Below, in pieces: positions 16,573-25,272 of a DNA stretch of 64,000 nucleotides. The DNA comes from Bacteroidales bacterium (GTDB lineage Bacteria; Bacteroidota; Bacteroidia; Bacteroidales; WCHB1-69): NCBI GenBank assembly GCA_017554325.1, contig JAFZIP010000003.1, positions 62,001 through 126,000 of the forward strand, written 5' to 3'. Position 1 is the first letter of the stretch. Each line of letters begins with the position of its first letter. A model generated the notes under the pieces. It was not told the DNA's origin, made no database searches, and saw nothing but the letters and a program-made list of their open reading frames with translations. A program made the position numbers and the translations under genes.

Positions 16573-17373
16573 TTACATGGGCTTGATGGTGCGGGCGATG
16601 CGGGCGCACAGTCCCGGGAAGAAGCGTTTGATATAGACCATGACCAGCTCTTTGCTGCCTACGAGCACCTCGCGTTTTTGCTTGTAGATGGCCTTGACAA
16701 TCTTGTCTGCGGCCTTTTCGGGCGTGATGCCGCCGGCTTGTCCGGCATCCATTTTGCCGTGTTTCTCGCCGTTTTTCTCCAGGGCATTCACCGAAATGTT
16801 GGTCTGCACGCGCCCTGGCGTGACGATGGTGACGCGGATGTTATCCTTGTAGTTCTCGGCGGCAATGGTCTCGTAGAAGCCGTACAGCGCGTGCTTGGCG
16901 GACGAATACGCGCACCGGAGCGGGAAGCCGAACAGCCCGTTGATGCTGGTTGTCACGGCTAATTGGCCGCCGCCCTGCTCAATCATCTTCGGCAGGATGG
17001 CCTTGGTGAGGATGACGGGCGCGTAGTAGTCGATGTCCATCACCTTGCGGATAACGTCCATGCTCACCTCCACGGTGGTGCCGCGCTGGCTGATGCCGGC
17101 GTTGTTGTAGAAGACGTCGATACGGCCGTAGGCTTGCAACGCGTCCTGCGCCAACTGCGGCAGTTGGTCCAGTTTCGAGAGGTCGAAGGGCAGGGTAGTG
17201 ACGGCGGGCGAACCTAATGCCAGGCATTCCTGCTTCACCTCTTCGAGAAGGTCATCTTCCAAGGCGGTCAATATCAGGGTTGCGTTCTCTTGTGCAAAGC
17301 GCAAGGCCGTGGCCCTGCCGATGCCGGAGGACGCTCCGGTGATCCAGATGATCTTGTTCGTGAATTTTTGCAT
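16573..17373 (-). CDS. Short-chain dehydrogenase/reductase
   Basis: This 266-residue protein is a classical SDR. It has the NAD(P)-binding TGASSGIG (residues 10-17), NNAG, the catalytic Ser region TSINGLFG and the YSSAK active-site Tyr/Lys, with TPGRVQT after it. The start at 17373 (MQKFTNK) gives a normal N-terminus. Substrate cannot be read from sequence; the general form fits oxidoreductases acting on lipids, sugars or steroids. A copy of the dispersed palindrome lies just upstream at 17388-17414. Confidence 0.9.
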   Translation of the reverse strand: MQKFTNKIIWITGASSGIGRATALRFAQENATLILTALEDDLLEEVKQECLALGSPAVTTLPFDLSKLDQLPQLAQDALQAYGRIDVFYNNAGISQRGTTVEVSMDVIRKVMDIDYYAPVILTKAILPKMIEQGGGQLAVTTSINGLFGFPLRCAYSSAKHALYGFYETIAAENYKDNIRVTIVTPGRVQTNISVNALEKNGEKHGKMDAGQAGGITPEKAADKIVKAIYKQKREVLVGSKELVMVYIKRFFPGLCARIARTIKPM

Positions 17374-17387
17374 TGTTTTAAAATGAT

Positions 17388-17414
17388 GTAGAGACGTGCT
17401 TGGCACGTCTCTAC
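17388..17414. repeat. Dispersed palindrome, copy 3
   Basis: GTAGAGACGTGCT...GGCACGTCTCTAC, 27 bp with an odd centre, located between the threonine synthase-like stop (17421) and the SDR start (17373). Confidence 0.8.
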
Positions 17415-17420
17415 AAATGG

Positions 17421-18650
17421 TTATTCATCATCTATCATTTTCTTGAAGAAGCTAGCCCGCGCGGCGCCTTCCCCCGTGTTCAGGAGGACGGTTTCGCCGT
17501 TGCGGATCTGTCCCTCTTCCAGCGCTTTGTAGAAGCCGGCGAGGCAGACGATGGAGGCGGGGCCGAAGTAGATGCCGCGCTCTTGCTTGACAATCTTGCC
17601 GTAATGTGCTAACTCGCTCTCTTTTACCTGCAGGAAGGTACCTCCGCTCTTGCGCACGATGGGCGCCACGATGGGGTACATGCCCGGATTGCCGGCGGAG
17701 AGGATGGATACCATGGTCTGCGGATTCGGGATGATGGGGTAGTCCTTCTCATAACCCTCCGGGAATCCGGCGGCTACTGCTTTGTTCCAGCCCTGCACCA
17801 TCGGGTCGCAGGTGTCCTGCTGGATCAGCAACATACGGGGCAACTTGGTCTCAGGGAACGTGGTCTGCATGTCGCGCACGCCCTTGTCGAGGGCGATGGG
17901 ACCCGTGCCGCCCGCTACTGCTTGCATGTACACATCGGGCATCTTGCCCAGCTGTCGCAGGTACTCGAACACCATGGTCTTTTTGGCTTCCACACGGATG
18001 GGATCGATGTTGCCGGCGGAAATCAGCACGTGGTTCTTCTCATGGAAGTCGTTGGCTGCTTTCTTGGCATCACCATAGTTGCCGTCGCACACGACCACAT
18101 TCTGGCCGTAGGAGCGGATAGCTTGGACGGTGTCCTCGCACGCGTCGTGGGGCATGAAGACGGTGAACTTGATGCCCGCTTCAGCCAGATAGCGGCTGTA
18201 GGCCGTGGCCGTGTTGCCTGTGGAGGCCACACAGAACTCCTTCACGCCGTTTTCTTTGAAAATGGAGGCGGCCAACGAGGCGGCAATATCCTTGAAGGTG
18301 TTGCTGCCGCCGTTCAGGTCGTTGCGATAGACCATCACCTGGCAGTTGATACCGTATTTTTCTTTCGCTAACTTCTCCAAGAAATCCCACTCCTCAATCG
18401 GGATTGCGCCTTCACCGAAGGTGACAATGTTTTTCTTGTCCATTACAGGCAGAAAATCGAAGTAATGGTAGAAGTTGGCTGGTTTGTGCTCCGGCTTGGT
18501 CAGCTCGGTGATCTTGTGATAATCGGCGCTATAGACGACCTCGGCGCGTTTGCAGCCGCAGGGGCATTCCTGATTCATCTCAAACCATGTGGCGAAGTCG
18601 GGGACGACCTTGCCGCATTTGGTGCATACGAGTTTGTATTTATTTTCCAT
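17421..18650 (-). CDS. Threonine synthase-like PLP enzyme with N-terminal zinc ribbon
   Basis: Starting at 18650 (MENKYKLVC) the protein has 409 residues. Residues 5-35 carry a zinc-ribbon pattern (CTKCGK ... CPCGC). The main part is a fold-type II PLP enzyme with the lysine in GGSNTFKD, the phosphate-binding ASTGNTATAY loop, and the C-terminal LNTGEGAARASF. The family includes threonine synthase (O-phosphohomoserine to threonine) and related beta-family lyases; the zinc ribbon plus this size occurs in a threonine synthase-like branch. No thrA or thrB neighbour supports the pathway, so the exact substrate is uncertain. A divergent promoter region separates it from the Oar-like gene. Confidence 0.8.
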   Translation of the reverse strand: MENKYKLVCTKCGKVVPDFATWFEMNQECPCGCKRAEVVYSADYHKITELTKPEHKPANFYHYFDFLPVMDKKNIVTFGEGAIPIEEWDFLEKLAKEKYGINCQVMVYRNDLNGGSNTFKDIAASLAASIFKENGVKEFCVASTGNTATAYSRYLAEAGIKFTVFMPHDACEDTVQAIRSYGQNVVVCDGNYGDAKKAANDFHEKNHVLISAGNIDPIRVEAKKTMVFEYLRQLGKMPDVYMQAVAGGTGPIALDKGVRDMQTTFPETKLPRMLLIQQDTCDPMVQGWNKAVAAGFPEGYEKDYPIIPNPQTMVSILSAGNPGMYPIVAPIVRKSGGTFLQVKESELAHYGKIVKQERGIYFGPASIVCLAGFYKALEEGQIRNGETVLLNTGEGAARASFFKKMIDDE

Positions 18651-18678
18651 AATAAACCGTGTAAAAATTTTTGAAGCG

Positions 18679-18686
18679 CAAAAATA
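18679..18686 (-). promoter_or_regulatory. -7 box for the threonine synthase-like gene
   Basis: TATTTTTG on the minus strand, about 29 nt upstream of the ATG at 18650. Confidence 0.5.
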
Positions 18687-18700
18687 CAAAAAATGGGTGA

Positions 18701-18722
18701 TTGAGTTATTTTCTTATTTTTG
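18701..18722 (+). promoter_or_regulatory. Promoter of the Oar-like receptor gene
   Basis: A TTG at 18701-18703 and a -7 TATTTTTG at 18715-18722 on the plus strand; the start codon follows at 18776. The spacing is shorter than usual, so the -33 assignment is weak. Confidence 0.45.
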
Positions 18723-18775
18723 TCCTGCTTTTCAGCGTGAATTGAAAGACAAGTGGAATAATAAATAACTGCTTT

Positions 18776-21700
18776 ATGGTAAAATATTTACATCTTTTAA
18801 AGTCAAGTCTGCGGACCATCGTGTTGTTCGTGACAATCTGTTCCCTTTTCGTGTTGTCGGCCTACGCCCAGACCACAACTTCTTCTATTTCGGGCTTCGT
18901 GAGCGATGACGACGGTCCCATCACGGATGCTGTGGTTACAGCTGTGCACAATCCCACCAATACGGCCTATTATTCGATGACCAACAAGAAGGGCTATTAT
19001 GTGTTCAATAATGTGTTGCCTGGCGGGCCTTATACCATCAAGGTGGATAAGATGGGTTATCAGACCGTGATGATAAAGAATGTGTATGCGGTATTGTCAG
19101 AGAGTGTCTTGACCAACGCGCCGATGAACAAAGCGGCGGTGGATTTGGCGGAAGTGGCCATTTATGGCGAGTCGCAAGCCTCCACGATGAACATCCAGCG
19201 CTCAGGTGTGAGTACGTGGATAGATAGCCGCATGCAAGAGGCTATGCCCAATGTCAGTCGCAGTCTGAACGATGTGATGAGACTCGTTCCCCAATCCATG
19301 TACAGCAACAAAGGCATTTCGGTTGGCGGAAGCAACTACAGGGGCTCCGCGGTTTTCGTGGATGGTGCCACCTTCAACAACTCCTTCGGCATCGGCTCCA
19401 ACCTGCCCGCCGGAGGTGCACCCATCTCTTTGGATGCCATCGACCAGCTTGCCGTGAATATTACCCCGTTCAACGTACGCTACAGCGGGTTCCAAGGCGG
19501 TGCCATCAACATGGTGACCAAGCGCGGTACCAACACTTGGCACGGCTCGGTCTATGATTATTTCACCTGCAGCAAACTGCAAGGCCAGAAGGTTGATACC
19601 AATATGTTGACTACATCTTCTACATTGAACAACGTGACCGGCTTTACATTGGGCGGTCCCATCTTGAAAGACAAACTCTTCTTTTTCCTCAACGGTGAGT
19701 ACATTGTTGATAATCAGGCCGGTTCGACGATTCAGGCCCGTACAGATGAGAATCAAGCGTATGGCGGGAGCACTGGGTACAACCGTCCTACCGTTGCCCA
19801 GATGGACAATATCCTGAGTTTTCTCAATGAGAAGTTTGGCTACAATCCCGGTCGCTACCAGAACTATTCGCTCAGTACACCGGACTATAAGGTGATGGCT
19901 CGAATAGACTGGAATATCAACAAGGATAATATCCTCAATGTCCGTTTTAGCCACACTCACACTTCCACATCCGAAGACGCATCAAGTTCGATGACCCCGC
20001 TGGGTGGAACCAATACTGTTATTACAGACCTTCACGGCGATAGTTACAATGTCAATCGTTATGCACAGGGCCGCTTGTCAGACTACGCTCTGCCGTTTGA
20101 ATCGACACGCTATTTTCAGGATATGAACTTCACTTCCGTTGCGGCGGAACTCAACAGCCACGTGCTGGACGGCAAAGGTCATAATATGGCCCGTGTTATC
20201 TGGTCGTTGCAAAATGAGCCTCGCTCTTTTGTGGGCGACATGTTCCCCACAGTGGATATTTTGGAACCCTATATCAGTGAGGAAGGCAACCAGATGGCTT
20301 TCTATACTACTATTGGACCAGATCCGTTTACCTACGCCAACTTGCGGAAAGTGAATACGATTACCGCTACGGATGAATTTACCTACACTACGGGTATCCA
20401 CAATATCCTCACAGGCGCGCAATATGAGTGGAACCGCATCGTGAACGGTTTTATGCAGGGTGGCGCTGGCTGGTACATCTATGATTCATGGCAATCGTTC
20501 GTGAATGATGTGAACGGGGTAGAGGGAGCCCGTCCGGTGGCTTTCATGATTACGCATGCCAACTCCGATGATCCTACGGAAACGATGTATCCGACGTTTG
20601 ATTATTCGCAGGCTTCGGTTTATGCGCAGGACGAGATGGAGTTCAGCAAGTTCTTCAAGCTGACGGTGGGGTTGCGTCTGGAGATGCCGATTATCCGCTT
20701 CCCGAACAACAACCGCAATCTGGATTTCGACAGGGTGGCAGCCGCAAATCCCGAGAGCACTTTTGCCGGTCTCAGTACCGCCGATCTGCCCGGACTTACG
20801 GTCAATGTTTCGCCGCGCATCGGCTTCAACTGGGATATCAAGAAGGATCGCAAGATCATCATGCGTGGTGGTACGGGTCTCTTCACGGGCCGTATTCCGA
20901 ATGTATGGCTCGTGAGTGCCGCTGGCAACTCCAATTGCTTGCAATATCAATACATTGCCAACAACAATACGGGCAACCCAGTGGTCCACTTTGATCCGGA
21001 CCGTGCCGACATCATCAACAGCATATATGCGGGCAATGCGTTCCAGCAGCAGAATCTACCTGCACCAACCAGTGCTACCATCTTGTCCAAGGATTTGAGA
21101 ATGCCCACCAGCTGGAAATCATCTTTGGCATTCGATTTCACCATCCCCGGCGATGTTAAGTTGACGCTGGAAGGTGTTTATTCATACAATATTAACGAGG
21201 TTTATGCCTCCATGCTCGGTTATGTGGAGGACGGTACGGTGCAACTGCCCGGCGAGCCCGAAGAGAGACTCCATTATGGCAGGGAGAATATTACCAATAT
21301 GAGCGGTAGCAAGATGAACGGCTATTATCTCCATAACGAAAAAGGTATTCATGGACAGTATCTTGCGTTGACCGCCCAATTGTCCAAATCTTTTGATTTC
21401 GGTCTTGACCTGTTGGCCGCATACACATTCAGCCACTACACTTCCATTTCCGATGGTTCCGGCGACCAGGTCTCCACGTTTGCCAGCACGCCGAACCGTA
21501 ACGACGGCAATGCTCCCGAGCTGGGCTACTCCGCTTTCGTGGCTCCGCACCGTGTGATTGGCGCCATTGGTTATACCATTGACGAGGGCAAGCGTACGGC
21601 TACGAAGCTCGGCCTTTTCTACGAAGGCTGCAATATGGGTGTTTATGGTTACAATTACATGCCCCGTCATTCGTATCTCATCAACAATGTGAGCGGCATG

Positions 21701-22129
21701 GGCAACAATCCGCAACTCATGTATATTCCTACAGTGGACGAGCTGGCCGCCATGCCGTTTGTTTCCGAGGAGAACAAGGCGGCTTTTGAGGAGTTCATTG
21801 CCAGCGACCGTTATTTGAGCAAGCACAGAGGCGAATATTCCAAGCGCAACGCCGGCGTGGCTCCATGGTTGAACCGCATCAATTTCAAGTTTGCGCAGGA
21901 GTTCTACTTCAATGTGACAGGTCACAAGCACACCTTGGATGTGGGCTTGGACATCAATAATCTGGGCAATCTCTTCTGCAGCAAGTGGGGTGCGTACAAG
22001 GTTCTCAACAGCGATGTGGTGCTGAACTATAGCAACGGAACATACACCTTCAACCAGCCCACGTGGTCAGTCTATAACAATTTGTCTTCGACCTGGCAGA
22101 TTTTGTTGCATCTGCGATATGCTTTCTAA
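18776..22129 (+). CDS. Oar-like TonB-dependent outer-membrane receptor
   Basis: The 1117-residue protein has a signal peptide ending near residue 32 (VLSAYAQ) and then a carboxypeptidase regulatory-like domain (SISGFVSDDDGPITDAVV, GYYVFNNVLPGGPYTIKV). A plug region follows (RSLNDVMRLVPQ, ISVGGSNYRGSAVFVDG, QLAVNITPFNVRYSGF, INMVTKRGTN) and then a long beta-barrel ending in LHLRYAF with the expected terminal Phe. This order fits Oar-type receptors such as those of myxobacteria and Bacteroidota, which import unknown large substrates or act in adhesion. It has no SusD partner next to it, so it is not a standard polysaccharide utilisation locus. Confidence 0.9.
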   Translation: MVKYLHLLKSSLRTIVLFVTICSLFVLSAYAQTTTSSISGFVSDDDGPITDAVVTAVHNPTNTAYYSMTNKKGYYVFNNVLPGGPYTIKVDKMGYQTVMIKNVYAVLSESVLTNAPMNKAAVDLAEVAIYGESQASTMNIQRSGVSTWIDSRMQEAMPNVSRSLNDVMRLVPQSMYSNKGISVGGSNYRGSAVFVDGATFNNSFGIGSNLPAGGAPISLDAIDQLAVNITPFNVRYSGFQGGAINMVTKRGTNTWHGSVYDYFTCSKLQGQKVDTNMLTTSSTLNNVTGFTLGGPILKDKLFFFLNGEYIVDNQAGSTIQARTDENQAYGGSTGYNRPTVAQMDNILSFLNEKFGYNPGRYQNYSLSTPDYKVMARIDWNINKDNILNVRFSHTHTSTSEDASSSMTPLGGTNTVITDLHGDSYNVNRYAQGRLSDYALPFESTRYFQDMNFTSVAAELNSHVLDGKGHNMARVIWSLQNEPRSFVGDMFPTVDILEPYISEEGNQMAFYTTIGPDPFTYANLRKVNTITATDEFTYTTGIHNILTGAQYEWNRIVNGFMQGGAGWYIYDSWQSFVNDVNGVEGARPVAFMITHANSDDPTETMYPTFDYSQASVYAQDEMEFSKFFKLTVGLRLEMPIIRFPNNNRNLDFDRVAAANPESTFAGLSTADLPGLTVNVSPRIGFNWDIKKDRKIIMRGGTGLFTGRIPNVWLVSAAGNSNCLQYQYIANNNTGNPVVHFDPDRADIINSIYAGNAFQQQNLPAPTSATILSKDLRMPTSWKSSLAFDFTIPGDVKLTLEGVYSYNINEVYASMLGYVEDGTVQLPGEPEERLHYGRENITNMSGSKMNGYYLHNEKGIHGQYLALTAQLSKSFDFGLDLLAAYTFSHYTSISDGSGDQVSTFASTPNRNDGNAPELGYSAFVAPHRVIGAIGYTIDEGKRTATKLGLFYEGCNMGVYGYNYMPRHSYLINNVSGMGNNPQLMYIPTVDELAAMPFVSEENKAAFEEFIASDRYLSKHRGEYSKRNAGVAPWLNRINFKFAQEFYFNVTGHKHTLDVGLDINNLGNLFCSKWGAYKVLNSDVVLNYSNGTYTFNQPTWSVYNNLSSTWQILLHLRYAF

Positions 22130-22268
22130 TCTCTCACAATTAAGATCAAAGGCTATTCCGTCTGTTGCGTTCGCGATTAGCTGGGAGGATTAACTATTAA
22201 CGATGACTTTTAGATCGTATAACTTCGATGGAGGGCGTGGCCGTGGGGCTGCGCCCTTGCTTTTTTCA

Positions 22269-22319
22269 GTTAACGTTGGGGGTTCCGCCAGCTCTGCTGG
22301 CGGAACCCCCAACGTTAAC
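22269..22319. terminator. Perfect 24-bp inverted repeat hairpin
   Basis: Two 24-nt arms starting GTTAACGTTGGGGGTTCC are perfect reverse complements around a 3-nt loop. A smaller stem (AGGGCG with CGCCCT, 22233-22258) followed by a T-rich run lies just before it and could be the terminator of the receptor gene. The remainder of 22130-22511 holds no gene that I can support. Confidence 0.65.
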
Positions 22320-22413
22320 CGCGTCACTTTGCTACGATGTGCGCCATCGGAATAGTGTTGATGATACGTAGGATGGTAAATAAAAATTATTAAAAAATTA
22401 TCAATAAATTACC

Positions 22414-22440
22414 TTTGTTTTAAAATTATTCGTATTTTTG
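22414..22440 (+). promoter_or_regulatory. Promoter of the coiled-coil protein gene
   Basis: -33 TTTG at 22414-22417 and -7 TATTTTTG at 22433-22440; the gene starts at 22512. Confidence 0.6.
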
Positions 22441-22511
22441 CGACATCGCTTTTTGAGGAGAAAATACTTTCTCCCCCAACCGAGCATACATGATTCTAAA
22501 ATATTAAAACT

Positions 22512-23357
22512 ATGGAAAATATGACATTTCAACAGCAGGCACAGCTTACCTGGGAAGATCTGAAAAACATCGTTCTTGCTACCTCCAAACAGGTCGAGGA
22601 AACCGGCAAACAGGTCGAGGAAACCGGCAAACAAGTCAAGGAAACCACTAAACAGGTCAAAGAAACCACCAAACAGATGAAAGAGACTGACCGGAAATTA
22701 GAAAAACTGTTCAAGGAAAGGGACGAGCAGAAGAAAGAGGCTGACCGGAACTTAGAAAAACTGTTCAAGGAATCGAGTGAGCAGAGGAAAGAGACAGACC
22801 GGACATTAGCAAAACTGTTCAAGGAATCGAGTGAGCAGAGGAAAGAGACAGACCGGACATTAGCAAAACTATTCAAGGAAACGGACGAGAGGCTCAATCG
22901 GACCTCTAAGCAAATAGAGGAGGCCAACAAACGCTATGGCGGTTTCACGAACGAGTTCGGCAAGATAGTGGAAGACCTGTGCAGGCCGGCGGCGTTGAAA
23001 ATCTTCAGAAAGGAGGGCATTGATATCGACCATACCTACGAGGGGTCACGACGAGAGAGGGTAGGAGAGGAAGAAATGGAGGTGGATGTTTTGTTGTGCA
23101 ACAAGACGGAAGCCGTGGCAGTGGAGGTGAAGACAACATGTTATAAGAAAGACGTTGACTATTTTCTCCGGAAGATGAAACGCTTCAAGGGAATATTCCA
23201 TGAATTCGAGGGGAAGGCTGTGTATGCGGCTGTGGCTGCCATGCGCTTTGCCAATGGATCGGACAAATATGCCCGGCGCAAGGGCCTATATGTGCTCTCG
23301 CCCCTCAGCGACGGTATGTTTTCCTTAGAGAAACCGACCAAGCGAGAAGTGTTTTAA
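22512..23357 (+). CDS. Repeat-rich coiled-coil protein with PD-(D/E)XK-like C-terminal domain
   Basis: The 281-residue protein divides in two. Residues about 20-145 form a long coiled coil from near-exact repeats: first 7-residue units (KQVEETG, KQVKETT), then 18-residue units (KLFKESSEQRKETDRTLA). The DNA repeats as well, so the number of units could change by slippage. Residues about 150-281 resemble the DUF3782-type restriction-endonuclease fold: an early Glu in GGFTNEFGKIVE, then EVDVLL and VAVEVKTT supply the D-x(n)-ExK pattern. Function is unknown. The 3' end overlaps the convergent HAD hydrolase gene by 33 bp. Confidence 0.75.
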   Translation: MENMTFQQQAQLTWEDLKNIVLATSKQVEETGKQVEETGKQVKETTKQVKETTKQMKETDRKLEKLFKERDEQKKEADRNLEKLFKESSEQRKETDRTLAKLFKESSEQRKETDRTLAKLFKETDERLNRTSKQIEEANKRYGGFTNEFGKIVEDLCRPAALKIFRKEGIDIDHTYEGSRRERVGEEEMEVDVLLCNKTEAVAVEVKTTCYKKDVDYFLRKMKRFKGIFHEFEGKAVYAAVAAMRFANGSDKYARRKGLYVLSPLSDGMFSLEKPTKREVF

Positions 23358-23975
23358 CATCCCCTCATCATCAAACAATTCCTCCACCGTCATCCCGTCG
23401 GCGAGGTGGAGCGTCTGCAAGCCGCAGGCCTGCGCGCCCACAAGATGCTGGGGCGAATCATCAATGAACAGCGTCTCCTCCGGCGCAAGAGCATTCTCCT
23501 GTACGATGAGACGAAATCCTTCCGCTTTTGGCTTTCGGATATGCAGCCGTTGTGAGAAATAGCATTTCTTAAAATACTGGTCGAAAATGTCGTATCCGAA
23601 CTGGGCACGCATGTCGGCACGGAACTGGTCGTAATTCAACTGGTTGGTGTTGCTGAACAGATACAGATTGTAGTGCCGGCTGACCTTCTGTAGCATTTCC
23701 TCGTGCTCTTTCGGGAACCCCAACAGGATGGCGTTCCAGCAATCGTCAATCTGCTGGTCCGTGATGGGGTAGGAGGTAAGCGAGCGGATGTAATCGCGGA
23801 ATTCCTCCGTGCTGATCAGCCCCTCCTCGTATTGGTCCATCACCTCGTTCTGTTGCTGCTTGCTGTATATTTTCTCAAAATGCGGAATGCCGCACTTTGA
23901 AAAAGCATCGGGGATGTTCTTGTACCGAATGCGATACAGAACACCCCCGAAATCGAAAATTATGTTCTTAACCAT
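23325..23975 (-). CDS. HAD-superfamily hydrolase
   Basis: The 216-residue protein is a subfamily IA HAD phosphatase: IIFDFGGVLY (the nucleophile-containing motif I; DxG variant), FSNTNQLN (motif II), KPKAEGF with the motif III Lys, and FIDDSPQHLVGA (motif IV). Substrates of this group are small phosphorylated metabolites. Its start codon overlaps the stop of the PLP enzyme before it by 1 nt, so the two are co-translated. The motif I reads DFGGV, with Gly at the second Asp position; this is common in the YihX-like branch. Confidence 0.88.
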   Translation of the reverse strand: MVKNIIFDFGGVLYRIRYKNIPDAFSKCGIPHFEKIYSKQQQNEVMDQYEEGLISTEEFRDYIRSLTSYPITDQQIDDCWNAILLGFPKEHEEMLQKVSRHYNLYLFSNTNQLNYDQFRADMRAQFGYDIFDQYFKKCYFSQRLHIRKPKAEGFRLIVQENALAPEETLFIDDSPQHLVGAQACGLQTLHLADGMTVEELFDDEGMLKHFSLGRFL

Positions 23976-25240
23976 TATTGTTTGATCAAAGCCATGTCGG
24001 GCATCGGTTTGTCGTAGTCTCCCTTGGCCAGTCGCTCCTTGATGTCGCGGAAAGCGGCCAGCGTGCGGTTGACATCCTCCATGCTGTGGGCAGCGGTGGG
24101 GATGACGCGGAAGATGAGCATTCCGGGAGGGATGACGGGGTAGGTGACGATAGAGCAGAAGATGTTGTAGTTCTCACGCAAGTCAACGGCAATGTTGGCA
24201 GCCTGGTCCACGCCGCAGTACAGGTGCACCGGGGTGACGCATGCTTCTGCAGGTCCGATCTCGTAGCCAAGGTCGCGGAAACCTTTTTGCAGGGCGCGGG
24301 TGACTTCCCAAAGGTGGGCTCTCAGCTTGTCGCCTTCCTCGCTGCGGATGATTTCAAGACGCTTCAGACAGCCAACCACGATGGGCATTGGCAGTGATTT
24401 GGCGTACATCTGCGAGCGCATGTTATAGCGCAGGAAGTTGATGATCTCCTTCTTGGAGGCCACGAAGCCGCCGATGGTGGCCATGGATTTCGCGTATGCG
24501 CCGATATACACGTCAATGTCGTCCATAACGCCGAAATGTTCGGAGGTGCCGCGGCCGTGGGGCCCCATCACACCGAAACCGTGTGCATCGTCGATGAGGA
24601 TGCGGAACGGGTATTTCTTCTTGAGGGCTGCGATCTGATCCAGGATGCCGAGTGCGCCGGTCATGCCGAACACGCCTTCGGTGATCAGCAATACGCCACC
24701 GCCTTGTTCTTCGGCGATTTTGCAGGCGTTGCCGAGGATTCTCTCGCAATCCTTGATGTCGTTGTGGCGGAATTTGAATTTTTTGCCGATATGCAGACGG
24801 ATACCGTCGAGCAGACAGGCGTGGGCTTCGGCGTCATACACGATGACATCGTGGCGGCACACCAAGGAATCGATGGTGGACAGGATGCCCTGGTAGCCGA
24901 AGTTGAACTCGAAGGCGGCCTCTTTGTGCTCGAAGTCGGCCAGTTCTCTTTCCAGTTGCTCGTGGAGGGCGGTCTGGCCGGTCATCATACGGCTGCCCAT
25001 CGGGTACGCCATGCCCCAGCGCGCGGCGCCTTCCGCGTCAGCCTTGCGGATCTCGGGGTGGTTGGCTAATCCGAGGTAGTTGTTGATGCTCCAGCAGAGC
25101 ACATCCTTGCCGTTGAAGCGCATGTGCGGGCCGAGCTCGCCTTCCAACTTCGGGAATGCGAAATAACCGTCGATTTTTTCACGATACTGTCCAATCGGAC
25201 CACCTGAAGATTCCTGAATTCTTTCAAAAATATCCTTCAT
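23975..25240 (-). CDS. Alpha-oxoamine synthase family PLP enzyme (serine palmitoyltransferase-like)
   Basis: The 421-residue protein belongs to fold-type I alpha-oxoamine synthases, which condense an amino acid with an acyl-CoA. Seen: NNYLGLANHPE, GSRMMTGQTALHEQLE, DAEAHACLLDG, ITEGVFGM, IDDAHGFGVMG and the PLP Lys region YAKSMATIGGF. The family includes 2-amino-3-ketobutyrate CoA ligase, serine palmitoyltransferase and the cysteate enzyme of sulfonolipid synthesis. Sphingolipid or sulfonolipid formation is common in Bacteroidota, so one of these roles is likely; sequence alone cannot separate them. Confidence 0.85.
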   Translation of the reverse strand: MKDIFERIQESSGGPIGQYREKIDGYFAFPKLEGELGPHMRFNGKDVLCWSINNYLGLANHPEIRKADAEGAARWGMAYPMGSRMMTGQTALHEQLERELADFEHKEAAFEFNFGYQGILSTIDSLVCRHDVIVYDAEAHACLLDGIRLHIGKKFKFRHNDIKDCERILGNACKIAEEQGGGVLLITEGVFGMTGALGILDQIAALKKKYPFRILIDDAHGFGVMGPHGRGTSEHFGVMDDIDVYIGAYAKSMATIGGFVASKKEIINFLRYNMRSQMYAKSLPMPIVVGCLKRLEIIRSEEGDKLRAHLWEVTRALQKGFRDLGYEIGPAEACVTPVHLYCGVDQAANIAVDLRENYNIFCSIVTYPVIPPGMLIFRVIPTAAHSMEDVNRTLAAFRDIKERLAKGDYDKPMPDMALIKQ

Positions 25241-25272
25241 TTTGCTATGTCTTTTATGTTTTTTGTAGAAAA

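Noticed and set aside
22560-22900. Repeats as an independent repeat element
   Set aside because: They keep frame and form a coiled coil, so they belong to the protein-coding gene.
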